DNA from: an uncultured Bacteroidota bacterium
GTDB taxonomy: Bacteria; Bacteroidota; Rhodothermia; Rhodothermales; Salinibacteraceae
Length of the DNA stretch: 64,000 nucleotides
Assembly (NCBI GenBank): GCA_913056185.1
Contig: CAJXLV010000009.1
Location: 1 to 64,000 of the forward strand
Direction of reading: 5' to 3'
Shown here: piece by piece, positions 1 to 8,637 of the stretch
How positions within the stretch are numbered: the stretch's first letter is position 1
How the letters are laid out: each line of letters begins with the position of its first letter
The notes under the pieces: generated by a model
Database searches by the model: none
The model's input: only the letters and a program-made list of their open reading frames with translations
Told to the model about the DNA's origin: nothing
Position numbers and translations under genes: made by a program

Positions 1-176
1 GCCAAAGCCGTCAGGGCGAACACAGAAGGTATCACACAGGAGGTATCTCGGGGCAACCCGAGTAGCTGGCATCATGGCACTGCCCGCAAGCATGGCACTG
101 CCCACAAGCTCTGCTTGTGTAATCCAGCGAGCGGAGAAACTCCCACGGTTCGGGTTTGCACGCGTGCTGGGGGCGG
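1..176. other. left-edge stretch, no identified gene
   Basis: No gene was recognised here. A reading frame on the plus strand is open from the left edge but shows no recognisable motif. The stretch holds an imperfect direct repeat (ATGGCACTGCCC followed by GCAAGC or ACAAGC, about 76-110) and a short hairpin, CACAAGC...GCTTGTG, next to it. It could be the tail of something lying outside the window. Confidence 0.4.
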
Positions 177-542
177 CTACACGGGCCCCGTGTCTCCCTT
201 CCGCCGCCCCTGAAAGAGCCGCTTCTGCTCGAGAATGCGGCGGTCGGCCGTCACGGCGTCGCCGAACTGCTGGGCGCCCTGCCGGCGCATTTCCTCGGCA
301 TGCTCGTCGAAGTAGGCTTGAAGCGCGGGCCGGTCGCGCACCTGGTACTGCACGGTCCAGGCGCGGTCGCCCGTGGGCTCGTCCGGCGCGGGCACGGTGT
401 CGCCGTCCTCGGTGGTGGCGTACCAGACGGCGGCCTCGAACCCGTCGAGGGCGAGCATCTCGCGGATGTGTTCGCGGAGCCACGAGCTGTAGCGGGGCGC
501 CACCTCGCCGTCGACAGTCAGGGTCACTTCGTAGATCAGCAT
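177..542 (-). CDS. DUF4286 family protein
   Basis: Small cytoplasmic protein of 121 residues that reads as a DUF4286 member, with an opening MLIYEVTLTV strand, a WLREHI helix and an aromatic VQYQVRD strand. This is a ferredoxin-like fold family common in Bacteroidota, with no established biochemical role. The ORF track starts 12 bases earlier at a TTG. I prefer the internal ATG (MLIYEV) because the family starts at that strand. It is a single gene, oriented towards the left edge. Confidence 0.75.
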   Translation of the reverse strand: MLIYEVTLTVDGEVAPRYSSWLREHIREMLALDGFEAAVWYATTEDGDTVPAPDEPTGDRAWTVQYQVRDRPALQAYFDEHAEEMRRQGAQQFGDAVTADRRILEQKRLFQGRRKGDTGPV

Positions 543-668
543 CGAAGAAAGCAATCGATTGGTAGGAATCAGCGTCCACGGCCCAAGCTAAGGGTCAGCC
601 GGGGGAATGGCAGATGATTTGCGAGTGGGGGAGAGGGAAGTCGGAAGAGGAAAGAAAGGGGGCAATTT

Positions 669-1643
669 TTAGAAATCGTCGGTGGGGGCGGCGTGCTGTG
701 ACTCTGGTGGTTTGGGGTGGCGGAGGGTGACGCGGCAGCGGTCACGATTGCGGTCGAGGGTGAGCTCGCGGAAGCGAGCGCGGGTGATTTGCGGGAGGCC
801 TGCGTCGTTGCGGGTGAGGTCCACCTTCAGCATGGCGCCTTCGCCGAGCACGGGGAGTTGCTTGCCGGTGACGAAGTTGCCCAGGGAGTAGGCCACGAGT
901 TGCCCGGTGTCGAGCTTTTTGAATGGTTGGGGAAGGTGGGTGTGGTGCCCGGTCGTGAGCGTGTATCCCGCCGGGGGCGTTTGTTCGGGGCGGGGCCGGC
1001 GCTCGTGCTCGTGGCCCCAGTGCGGCAGGGCAATGTGGAGGCCGGGGGCAGCGGGCGCGCCCGGATCGCGGCGGGCCACCCCCGTGCCACCCCTGTTGAG
1101 CCACCAGGTCCAGGCCGTTACCGTAATGCCGTCGTCGATGGGGAGGCGGGGGCGGTCGGTGGTGCCGACCCAGCGCAGGCCGTGGTCCTCCAGCCGCCGC
1201 AGGGTGCGCCGCAGGGCGTCGGGGCCGTAGTCCGTCGCGTGGTTGTTGGCGATGGAGACGACCCAGCGGTCCAGCGGCCGCAGTTGCGCGAGGGCCGGGA
1301 AGATGTCCGGCGCGTGCTTCATCAAGAACGGCTTCCAGGCGCGGTCCGAGAAGACGCCCTCGAAGTTGCCCACGACCACGTCGCAGCCCGTCAGAAAACG
1401 GTGCACGCCGTCCCCAAACTGCGCGTCCCGCCCAAAGAGCGGGCAGATGTCGCCGACGAAGCCGATCGTCTGAGTGGGCGTCGCGTCTCGAATACGGAGA
1501 TTCCTGTCAAGGCAAGGGGGGCGGGGCGACGGGCCGGTGAAGCGCCGCCACACCATGGGCACAAATTCGCGGAGCGAGTAGGGGCTGAGGGGGACGCGCA
1601 CCGAATCGGAGGGGGGAACGATGAGGGGACGAGGGGAGCGCAC
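669..1643 (-). CDS. CapA-like metallophosphatase family protein
   Basis: Belongs to the CapA/PGA-synthesis family, a calcineurin-like phosphoesterase fold. Motifs in order are GFVGDICP near residue 57, NFEGV near 92, a SIANNHATDYG block, HWGHEHE, and a GHHTHLPQPF segment followed by YSLGNFV. These are the usual metal-ligand blocks of the family. In classical systems CapA takes part in poly-gamma-glutamate export, but no capB or capC lies nearby, so the substrate is unknown. The first codon in the track is GTG, and the N-terminal 50 residues are not conserved-looking, so the true start may be further downstream, for example the ATG near 1556. Confidence 0.75.
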   Translation of the reverse strand: MRSPRPLIVPPSDSVRVPLSPYSLREFVPMVWRRFTGPSPRPPCLDRNLRIRDATPTQTIGFVGDICPLFGRDAQFGDGVHRFLTGCDVVVGNFEGVFSDRAWKPFLMKHAPDIFPALAQLRPLDRWVVSIANNHATDYGPDALRRTLRRLEDHGLRWVGTTDRPRLPIDDGITVTAWTWWLNRGGTGVARRDPGAPAAPGLHIALPHWGHEHERRPRPEQTPPAGYTLTTGHHTHLPQPFKKLDTGQLVAYSLGNFVTGKQLPVLGEGAMLKVDLTRNDAGLPQITRARFRELTLDRNRDRCRVTLRHPKPPESQHAAPTDDF

Positions 1644-1753
1644 TGGCGACTCACGCTGCCCCCCACACGTCCGGTTCCCGAACTCGGTTTCTGAAAACTG
1701 CGAGACTCTTCTTGGAGCGACGGGGCTCTCCGAAGAAGTAGAACGGCGCCTCC

Positions 1754-2323
1754 CTATGGCAAGAGGTCCGCCACCGCAATCGATTGGTCTCGTAGAGACA
1801 CAGTGTCGTCGGGGGAATGCACCGTGGTCTCGGCGTACGAGTCCTCCGTGGGGACTCGATGCACCTCCAACTGCCGGTCGACGAGATTGACAATCCAGTA
1901 TTCCGGGAGGTCGTGCCGGGCGTAGAGGGGGCGTTTCCGCGTGCGGTCGAACTGGAGGGAGGCGTCGGCCACTTCGACGACGAGAGCGGCCGACGACGGA
2001 TGGTCGTCGAGAAAGTCGCGCGGATGGCCCTCGATCACAGACACGTCCGGTTCCGGCTCGGAATCAGGACTGAGGGCAAGAGGAAGCTGATCGTGCACCA
2101 AATACCTGTCCTCCGGAAATACGCGTCGCAGAACTTCATGGACGAGGCGGATGGCGACGGCGTGCGGCGTGTTTTGCGGACTCATTCGGATGATCGCCCC
2201 TTCGATTAGTTCGACGGGATCGTCCTCGCCCAGAAATCCCGCCTCCGCAAGATCGTGGTACTCCTCGCGCGTCCAGCGATGGGTTGTGGGGGCAGTGGCG
2301 GTTGACACTGGTGTAGTCCCCAA
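1754..2323 (-). CDS. Uma2 family putative endonuclease (DUF820)
   Basis: Uma2/DUF820 proteins have a PD-(D/E)XK nuclease-like fold and are abundant in Cyanobacteria and halophilic Bacteroidota relatives; cellular roles are unknown. Visible signatures are the WTREEYHDLAEAG opening, the VELIEGAIIRMSP strand with the family Glu, PEPDVSVIEG, and ALVVEVADASLQFDR ending in a YWIVNL strand. Length (about 185 residues) is normal. No ATG fits: the start is either the TTG at 2323 or the GTG at 2308. It stands alone between capA-like and miaB. Confidence 0.8.
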   Translation of the reverse strand: MGTTPVSTATAPTTHRWTREEYHDLAEAGFLGEDDPVELIEGAIIRMSPQNTPHAVAIRLVHEVLRRVFPEDRYLVHDQLPLALSPDSEPEPDVSVIEGHPRDFLDDHPSSAALVVEVADASLQFDRTRKRPLYARHDLPEYWIVNLVDRQLEVHRVPTEDSYAETTVHSPDDTVSLRDQSIAVADLLP

Positions 2324-2358
2324 TGGTGAGGGAAAAAGTGAGGAGGAAATCCAAGGTG

Positions 2359-3876
2359 CTAGGCGAGGGCGGGCTCGGTCGTAATCGAGTCGGTCCGCGC
2401 CGCCTCCTTCAGGGTTGTCTTTTCAATCGCAGTGCCCAGAAGCGTACTGGAGGTGCAGTCCTCGATGCGGACCCGCACGTAGTCGCCCTGCTCGTAGTCC
2501 TCGCGGTCGAAGACGACGCCCTTGTTCGTGTCCGTGCGGCCAAAGAGTTGCGCGTCGCTCTTCTTGCTGGGGCCCTCCACGAGCACCGTGTGGACGGCGC
2601 CGATCTCCGCCTCGTTGCTTTCCATCGAGTGCTTGTTTTGCAGCTCGATAATCTCTTCGAGGCGGCGCTGCTTCACGTCCTCGGGCACGTCGTCCTCCAG
2701 CTTGCGCGCGGCGTAGGTCTGCGGCCGCTCGCTGTACTTAAACATGTAGGCAAAGTCGTACCGCACCGCTTCCATCAGCGAGAGGGTGTCCTGGTGCTGC
2801 GCCTCGGTCTCTCCACAGAAGCCCGCGATGAGGTCGGTGGAGAGGGAGACGCCCGGGCACAGCTCTTCGGCCCGCTCCGTGAGCGCCAGGTACTCCTCGC
2901 GGGTGTAGGTGCGGCGCATGCGGTCGAGCACCTCCGTGTTGCCGTGCTGCACCGGCAGGTGGATGTAGTTGCACACGTTGGGCCGCTCGTGGTGCACCTG
3001 CAGCAGCTCGTCGGTGCAGTCCTTGGGGTGGCTCGTGGAGTAGCGCACCCGCAGCTCCGGCGAGACGCGACTGACGCGGTCCACCAGCTCGGCGAAGCTC
3101 ACGGACGTGCCGTTGTCGTCGGTGTAGTGGTAGGAGTTCACATTTTGGCCGAGGAGTGTGACCTCCTTGTAGCCCTCCTCCACCAGCTGCGCCACCTCCG
3201 ACAGGATGGTGGTAACCGGGCGGCTCTCCTCGCGCCCCCGCGTGAAGGGCACCACGCAGAAGGTGCACATGTTGTCGCAGCCGCGCATGATGGAGACGTA
3301 GGCGCTCACGCCGTTCGAGTCGTAGCGCACCGGCTGGATGTCCTCGTACGTCTCCTGCTTGGAGAGTTGGACGTTGACGGCGGCCTGGCCGGTGGCGTCG
3401 GCTTCGTAGAGCAGGCGCGGGAGGTCGCGATAGGCGTCCGGGCCCACCACCACGTCCACCAGGTCCTCCTGCTCCAGCAGCTTCTCGCGGAGGCGCTCGG
3501 CCATGCAGCCGAGGACGCCCAGCATGAGCTCCCCGTCCCGCTTTTTCTTCTCCGAGCGCAACATGCTGAGGCGCGCCCGAATCTTCCGCTCGGCGTTTTC
3601 GCGGATGGCACACGTGTTTAGGAGGACGACGTCCGCCGCTGCCTGGTCTCGCGTGAGGCCATAGCCACTCTTCTCCAGCACCGAGGCCACGATGCCGGAG
3701 TCGTTCACGTTCATCTGGCAGCCGTAGGTCTCGATGTAGACCTGCTTGTCGCCGGCCGTGGCGTCGTAGCCGTGCTTCACGCGGTCGAGGTTCTCGTCGG
3801 CGGGGGCGTCTGCGCCGGCCTCGCGCTGGCGGACGCGCTCCTCGTCGAGGACGTCGAGGTCTTCAATGGGCTCCAT
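2359..3876 (-). CDS. miaB: tRNA-2-methylthio-N6-dimethylallyladenosine synthase MiaB
   Basis: Radical-SAM methylthiotransferase that adds a 2-methylthio group to i6A37 of tRNAs reading UNN codons. Domain order is the MTTase N-terminal domain with [23 protein letters not shown] and GVLGCMAER, supplying three Cys for the auxiliary cluster; the radical SAM core with [15 protein letters not shown] (CxxxCxxC); and a C-terminal TRAM domain ending near GTAIEK. I place the start at MEPIED because the 17 residues before it in the longer ORF look like leader. The protein is 505 residues, slightly long because of an acidic N-terminal extension. Confidence 0.93.
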   Translation of the reverse strand: MEPIEDLDVLDEERVRQREAGADAPADENLDRVKHGYDATAGDKQVYIETYGCQMNVNDSGIVASVLEKSGYGLTRDQAAADVVLLNTCAIRENAERKIRARLSMLRSEKKKRDGELMLGVLGCMAERLREKLLEQEDLVDVVVGPDAYRDLPRLLYEADATGQAAVNVQLSKQETYEDIQPVRYDSNGVSAYVSIMRGCDNMCTFCVVPFTRGREESRPVTTILSEVAQLVEEGYKEVTLLGQNVNSYHYTDDNGTSVSFAELVDRVSRVSPELRVRYSTSHPKDCTDELLQVHHERPNVCNYIHLPVQHGNTEVLDRMRRTYTREEYLALTERAEELCPGVSLSTDLIAGFCGETEAQHQDTLSLMEAVRYDFAYMFKYSERPQTYAARKLEDDVPEDVKQRRLEEIIELQNKHSMESNEAEIGAVHTVLVEGPSKKSDAQLFGRTDTNKGVVFDREDYEQGDYVRVRIEDCTSSTLLGTAIEKTTLKEAARTDSITTEPALA

Positions 3877-3979
3877 GGCAGGACAAAGCTTGGGGGACGG
3901 GCGGCGTGTGTTGGAAACTTGTTGCATTCGAGGCCGGGCCGAACGTTCCCGGTGGCGAGGCGGCCGCCGGGACGTTGGG

Positions 3980-4666
3980 CTACGCGTCTGCCAGGACCGC
4001 CGCCATCGCCTCTTCTACGGGTTCTTCCCCCAAGAGCGCCGTTAGGTCGGCCAGGGTGGGGCCGTCGCCGGACGTGTCGCGGTTGTGGGGCTGCGGGGCC
4101 CGCCGCTCGGCGTGCGCCGCGAACCAGTACGCGATGGAGGGGCGCAGCTTGGGAATGGGAATGCAGGTGTCCTCCTCCCCGGCCGCCACGTACGCGAGGT
4201 CGTAGTACCCGTCGGCCATGGCGCCGGTAGGGGGGGCGGGCGACTCGCGGACCGACAGCGAGCAGTCCACGCGGGGAAAGAACCGGTGCAGCACCAGCGC
4301 AACGGCGGCGTTGGCGGCCGGGTACTGCCCGCCGTTTTTGGCCATTTCGGCAAAGGCAAGAAGGGCCTCCGGCGAGCGCGGTGGTTGCATCGCGGCGGGC
4401 TCGGAGGCGAGCGCATCGTGGCCGGTCATGCGGGCGCCGTCGTGCCGCGCCACCGCCACGAGCCGAGCCGGGCGCTCCGCGTGCCCCGCCTCGAGGTAGA
4501 GCGTTTCCGGTGCGTCCACCCCGGGGCGGGCGTCGGGGCGCTGCCGGGACGCCAGGGAGCGGTGGCGCATGTCGCGGAGGTAATCGAGCCGGCGCGTGAG
4601 TTCGGCGGGGGGAAGCGGAAAGAGCGTATCGCCGTGGCGGTGTCGCGTTTGGTAGTCTGCGTCCAT
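3980..4666 (-). CDS. conserved hypothetical protein of the AAA/vWA cluster
   Basis: A 228-residue protein that I do not recognise. It begins [11 protein letters not shown] and is rich in Ala, Pro, Arg and acidic residues, with no signal peptide or membrane segment. The middle carries a predicted helical block ([13 protein letters not shown]...) and an alternating hydrophobic segment ([10 protein letters not shown]), ending in an acidic helix. It is the last gene of a run with the vWA protein 20 bases upstream and the AAA+ ATPase before that, so it is probably a partner or client. The longer track ORF upstream of this ATG overlaps the vWA gene and is a shadow. Confidence 0.65.
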   Translation of the reverse strand: MDADYQTRHRHGDTLFPLPPAELTRRLDYLRDMRHRSLASRQRPDARPGVDAPETLYLEAGHAERPARLVAVARHDGARMTGHDALASEPAAMQPPRSPEALLAFAEMAKNGGQYPAANAAVALVLHRFFPRVDCSLSVRESPAPPTGAMADGYYDLAYVAAGEEDTCIPIPKLRPSIAYWFAAHAERRAPQPHNRDTSGDGPTLADLTALLGEEPVEEAMAAVLADA

Positions 4667-4686
4667 CAAGAAGCGTGGGGCGGGGG

Positions 4687-5850
4687 TCAGGGGCGAATTT
4701 TGCGGACGAGGGTCCGAAATGCGTCGCGGTCGGGGCAGTGGAAGTGGCGACCGCGGTACCGACGGCGAACGCGCCGGTGGCGGTCCCGGGCGCTGTCCCA
4801 GTAGTCGGCCGGGGGGCAGTTGTCGAACCAGTAGAGGGTGCAGGTGCGCGAGTGCTGCACGAGCTCGTCGGTGCCGTCCCAGTCGGTAAAGTAGAGCACC
4901 ACGCGTCGGTCGAGGGCCCAGTCGGAGTCGCGGTCGTCCTCCACGAACCGCATCGGCTCGGGGTCGAAGCGGGCCTCGATGCGCCCGTTCGGGCACAGGA
5001 AGAGGTCGATGTCGTCTCGGAGCAGGGCCCCGGTGGCGATTTTCGAGTAGAAGGCTGCCTCGTCGCGGCAGGAGGGGGAGGTGTCCACCAGCAGGGCCAG
5101 GCGGCGCTTCGTGTAGTCCATCTTGCAGTGGCGGAGGGGGCGCCGGTCGATCTGGCGGCGCATGATCTTGCGCGCGTCCCAGAACGCGTCGCCCGGGGTG
5201 CGCTGGTAGCTCATGTCCTCGGCCACCTTGCTTGCGAGGCGGGCAAACATCGACGCGATCCGGCGGTCTTCTCGCTCGGAGGGCGTCCAGTCGGTGCCGG
5301 CCGCGCCCTCGTTGATGTCGTAAGCGACGTCTTGAAGCTCTTCCTCCACCTGCTCGGCGCCGGGGACGTGGCGGTGCGTGTCGGTAAAGAAGTCCTCGTC
5401 GGACGGGGCAGACGCAGAATCGGAGGGCGCTCGCATCTGGTCGGCCCAGGAGCCGTCGTCGGCGTCCGCAAAGGCCTCCTCGTTGACCTGCCTGCCTGCT
5501 TCGCGGGCCATGTCGGCGGCCTCGGGGGGCGAGGAGTCCTGCGCGGCCTCACTCTCGGGGGCGCCATCCGCGGGCGGGGACACAGACGGTTCGCTGGGCG
5601 CCTCGTCGGGGACGAGTGGGTCGTCCGCTGTCGCGTCACCCGGAGACGAGTCGGCCGCTTCCCCCCTGCGCGCGTCGTCCTTTTCGCCGGCGGGGGCGGC
5701 TCCAGTCGGAGCGGACGGGGATGCGTCTTGCTCCGGCAGCGCGGCGGACGGCCCCGATGCCTGAGGGACGGGCCGCCACGGGCGCTCCACCACGGGCGTG
5801 GGCTTGTCCTCCTCGGGGGCAGCGTCGGAATCGGGCGATGCGTCAGTCAT
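4687..5850 (-). CDS. vWA-domain protein with MIDAS motif, partner of AAA+ ATPase
   Basis: 387 residues. The first ~190 are low-complexity and strongly acidic (Asp, Glu, Ser, Pro, Ala), and a von Willebrand A-type domain follows. The MIDAS signature DxSxS is visible as DTSPS at about residues 256-260 after the strand LALLV, and a later RVVLYFTDWDG strand could supply the second MIDAS aspartate. vWA proteins paired with MoxR/RavA-like AAA+ ATPases act as metal-dependent substrate adaptors in chaperone-like complexes. The gene starts 17 bases after the ATPase gene, supporting translational coupling. Target unknown. Confidence 0.75.
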   Translation of the reverse strand: MTDASPDSDAAPEEDKPTPVVERPWRPVPQASGPSAALPEQDASPSAPTGAAPAGEKDDARRGEAADSSPGDATADDPLVPDEAPSEPSVSPPADGAPESEAAQDSSPPEAADMAREAGRQVNEEAFADADDGSWADQMRAPSDSASAPSDEDFFTDTHRHVPGAEQVEEELQDVAYDINEGAAGTDWTPSEREDRRIASMFARLASKVAEDMSYQRTPGDAFWDARKIMRRQIDRRPLRHCKMDYTKRRLALLVDTSPSCRDEAAFYSKIATGALLRDDIDLFLCPNGRIEARFDPEPMRFVEDDRDSDWALDRRVVLYFTDWDGTDELVQHSRTCTLYWFDNCPPADYWDSARDRHRRVRRRYRGRHFHCPDRDAFRTLVRKIRP

Positions 5851-5867
5851 GGCAGGGGGGCAGAGGA

Positions 5868-7970
5868 TTACGCGGCAAGCGTGTCGATCGTCTCGTCGAT
5901 CCGGCGGAGCAGCACCTCCACCCGGCGCGCAGTGATTTGTCGCCCCGTCAGCTGCGTCCCCACCGTCAGGCGCCCCTCCCGGTAGATGCTTTTAACGCCC
6001 TCCTGCACGCGGACGAGTTTCTTGCCCGGGTTGGGGCGGCCGTCGGACGGGCGGGCGACCTCGAAGCTGTGTTCTTGCACGAGCGTCGTGGCCGGCCGCT
6101 GCACGGGGGCCTTCCGGCGCAGGGAGAGCCTGGCGTTGGGGAGCCAGTGCTGGAGGTACGACTCGACTGCGGCGTCGAACGGACCGGTAACCGACACCGC
6201 AAGGTAGTCGTTCTCGTCCCCGATAAGGCCCAGCATCAGTCCGTCGAAGAGGGCGTACGCGGCGTCGCCCGTCAGAATCAGCGGGTCGGCGTGTGCTTCC
6301 GCGTGGTCCATAAATCGATCGTATCCCGGGACCTCGGCGGATTCTACGGTGTCTTGCTCGCTCCGGGTCCAGTAGTCGAACACCCCGGCGAAGTACGGCG
6401 TTGCCACCGGCTCGCCCGCGTGCCGGGCTTCGATGGTGCCAGCCTGCGGCGTTCCCAGGCGGGCCAGGACCGGCGTCGGCAGGTCCGCCGGCCCCGTCAC
6501 GTCCCTGGCATTGAGCCACGTGCCGCAGAAGAGGGCGTCGAACGCGTCGCGCCGGGCGGTTTGCGCGATGATTTCGGCGCCCGTGTCGGGGGTCCAGCGG
6601 AGGTGGAGGCCGTCGGTGCGGGCAATGATCTCATCGTCGGCGTAGGAGATAAACTCCAGCCCCTGCTCGTCCTGCAGGAGGCGCAGGTCCTCGCGGGTGG
6701 CGGTCTCCTCCACGAACACCACCTCGCCGGGATGCCCCCACAGATCGGCCGCGTAGCCGTCGTGCTCCCGGAGCGGGACCGGGGCGTCGAACGTGAGGGT
6801 GTCCCCCTGCACCCGCACCCGCCCAAAGTGGTCCGGGGCGTCGGAGGGTGGCTCCTGGCGGGTGAGGGCGTCGTACACCGAGGGCGTGCGCTCCAGTGCA
6901 GCAAACGCGGCGGCGAGGTCGGGCGTCTCGTCGTTCTGGGGCGGCGCGTACCCCTTCACGTCCGCCATGGGCGGCAGGCGCGGCGCATCGTCCGCGTCGG
7001 AGACTGCGGGGTGGTCGGCGCGGGCCGTCCGCTCCGGCAGACCGGTAGGGCCGTAGGCAGAGGGATCGAGCGGCTCCGTGTCGCGGTCCTGCGTCCACTC
7101 CGCGTCGTCCCAGTCGGTGGGGGTCACGTCCTCAGCCTCCTTCAGAAGGCGGTGGTTGTCGCGGTCCTTCGTCACGTAGTCCAGCACGAGCCGGTCCCAG
7201 TCGGCATCGTTGGGGCCGAGGACGCGAATCGCGTCGAGCAGCTGCTGCAGCTCCTGGATCGTGCAGCTCTTGTCCATCATCGACAGCTCGCACCGCACGT
7301 ACAGGTGGACCGCCGCCTCCAGGTACGGGTGGTCGTCGTGCGAGCGGCGCAGCGCCTCGCGGACGAGCGACGGGTGCAGCGGCTCGAAGTGGAGGTACGG
7401 CATGCGTCGGTGGGCCGGCCCCGACAGGTCGCGCTCGTCGTTGAGCGTGATGCAGACGTAGAGGTTGTCCATGTTCGCCTGCACCTGAATGTCGCCGTAG
7501 TTGACGCGCCCGTTCTGCAGAAAGTCGAGCAGGAAGGCGTCGGCGGTGGGGCGAGTCTTGTCCCACTCGTCGAGAATGAGGAGCGTGTTGCCCTCGTGAC
7601 TGGCGCGGACGGCCTTCGGCAGTTCGCCCCACTGCTTCTTGATGCCGCTCTGCGCATCCTCGTCGGGCAGGAGGTCGAGGATGAGGTCTTCCTCGCGGCT
7701 GCCGGGGCTCACCTGCTTAAAGAAGGTGTTCATGCCCAGGATGTCGCCGAGCACCTCCAGCAGCCACGTCTTGCCGGTGCCCGGCGGGCCAAAGGCAAAG
7801 AAGCCGCCGAGGGGATTGGTGAGGAGGGCCGCCAGCACGCTCCGGGCGCGGTCGCGCGAGCAGATGTAGCCCGCATCGTTGAGGGCGGCGTGGAGCGTAT
7901 CGACCGTGAGGGCTGCCACCGGGTCGTCCGGCGGGTCGGGAGACGACCCACGGGAGGGCGCGTCGGGCAT
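5868..7970 (-). CDS. AAA+ ATPase, MoxR/dynein-related type, with long C-terminal extension
   Basis: 700 residues. Walker A is GPPGTGKT at about residues 61-68 and Walker B is LLILDEWDK at about 130-138. A sensor-type LYVCITLNDERD strand and an Arg-rich HRRMPYLHF segment follow, as in AAA_5 (MoxR-like) ATPases. Residues beyond about 290 form a large extension of alternating acidic linkers and beta-rich segments that I cannot assign. I start at MPDAPS because upstream residues of the track ORF lie over the preceding gene. The following vWA gene indicates an ATPase/vWA remodelling pair. Confidence 0.8.
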   Translation of the reverse strand: MPDAPSRGSSPDPPDDPVAALTVDTLHAALNDAGYICSRDRARSVLAALLTNPLGGFFAFGPPGTGKTWLLEVLGDILGMNTFFKQVSPGSREEDLILDLLPDEDAQSGIKKQWGELPKAVRASHEGNTLLILDEWDKTRPTADAFLLDFLQNGRVNYGDIQVQANMDNLYVCITLNDERDLSGPAHRRMPYLHFEPLHPSLVREALRRSHDDHPYLEAAVHLYVRCELSMMDKSCTIQELQQLLDAIRVLGPNDADWDRLVLDYVTKDRDNHRLLKEAEDVTPTDWDDAEWTQDRDTEPLDPSAYGPTGLPERTARADHPAVSDADDAPRLPPMADVKGYAPPQNDETPDLAAAFAALERTPSVYDALTRQEPPSDAPDHFGRVRVQGDTLTFDAPVPLREHDGYAADLWGHPGEVVFVEETATREDLRLLQDEQGLEFISYADDEIIARTDGLHLRWTPDTGAEIIAQTARRDAFDALFCGTWLNARDVTGPADLPTPVLARLGTPQAGTIEARHAGEPVATPYFAGVFDYWTRSEQDTVESAEVPGYDRFMDHAEAHADPLILTGDAAYALFDGLMLGLIGDENDYLAVSVTGPFDAAVESYLQHWLPNARLSLRRKAPVQRPATTLVQEHSFEVARPSDGRPNPGKKLVRVQEGVKSIYREGRLTVGTQLTGRQITARRVEVLLRRIDETIDTLAA

Positions 7971-8028
7971 GCGTGTGGGGAGCAGGTGAGGGACAGCAGG
8001 AGAGGCGGAGGGGGGCGCCCGTGGAGGG

Positions 8029-8625
8029 CTATTCGTTGGGGGTGCGCACGAGGGCGCGCACAACCTCCACCCCAACGTCGAACCCGAGCGAGAAGGCTGT
8101 GCTTTGCAGGGCGCGGCCGGGGGCCCACCGCCCGCGCTCCCAACGGGTCTGGGCGAGGGCACCGGCGTAGGTGCCGGCCACGTTTGGCAGGTTGGGCACG
8201 GGAGTGCCGGAGGCGGTGCGGGCGCGGAAGGGGGCTTGTACGGCGGCACGGAGCCGAGTCCCGAGGCTGGCGTCGGGGCGCAGGCGGGGACGGAGGTCCA
8301 GGCGCAGGGCGGCGGCCAAGGCGTGGGTGGACCCGATTTGCAGCAGCGCGCCGCCCGCGTTCGAGCCCACGCGGGCCGCGTAGCCGCCCAGGGTTTCGTG
8401 CCAGGCGCCGGGCTGGTCGCCCAGGTGTGCCCCCGTGCCCGCCCCGATGCTCTGGAAGGCGAAGCCGGGATTCAGAATCTCACTTCGCAGGGAGTGCCAG
8501 CGGGCGTCGGCGTCCGGGGGAGAGGGATGGGCGGGCTGTGCGCGCGCCGCGGGGCTCCTCGCTCCGCCGAGCAGCAGGAGGCTGCTGAGCAAGAGGAGCA
8601 GGCCTACACGAGAAGAGAAATCCAT
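8029..8625 (-). CDS. exported hypothetical protein
   Basis: 198-residue protein with a clear Sec signal: MDFSSR, then a run of Leu/Ser, then ARAQPAHPS, with likely cleavage after ARA. The mature part is rich in Gly, Arg and Ala, with alternating small and hydrophobic residues, and could be a small beta-rich periplasmic or outer-membrane protein. No family was recognised. It lies 58 bases upstream of the AAA+ gene on the same strand and may be the first gene of that cluster. The TTG start in the ORF track adds only two residues. Confidence 0.6.
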   Translation of the reverse strand: MDFSSRVGLLLLLSSLLLLGGARSPAARAQPAHPSPPDADARWHSLRSEILNPGFAFQSIGAGTGAHLGDQPGAWHETLGGYAARVGSNAGGALLQIGSTHALAAALRLDLRPRLRPDASLGTRLRAAVQAPFRARTASGTPVPNLPNVAGTYAGALAQTRWERGRWAPGRALQSTAFSLGFDVGVEVVRALVRTPNE

Positions 8626-8637
8626 GGGCAAGCGTCG

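Noticed and set aside
74-565. Plus-strand ORF MALPASMALPTSS... at the left edge
   Set aside because: It is antisense to the DUF4286 gene and Arg/Ser-rich. Only the short direct repeat in it is real.
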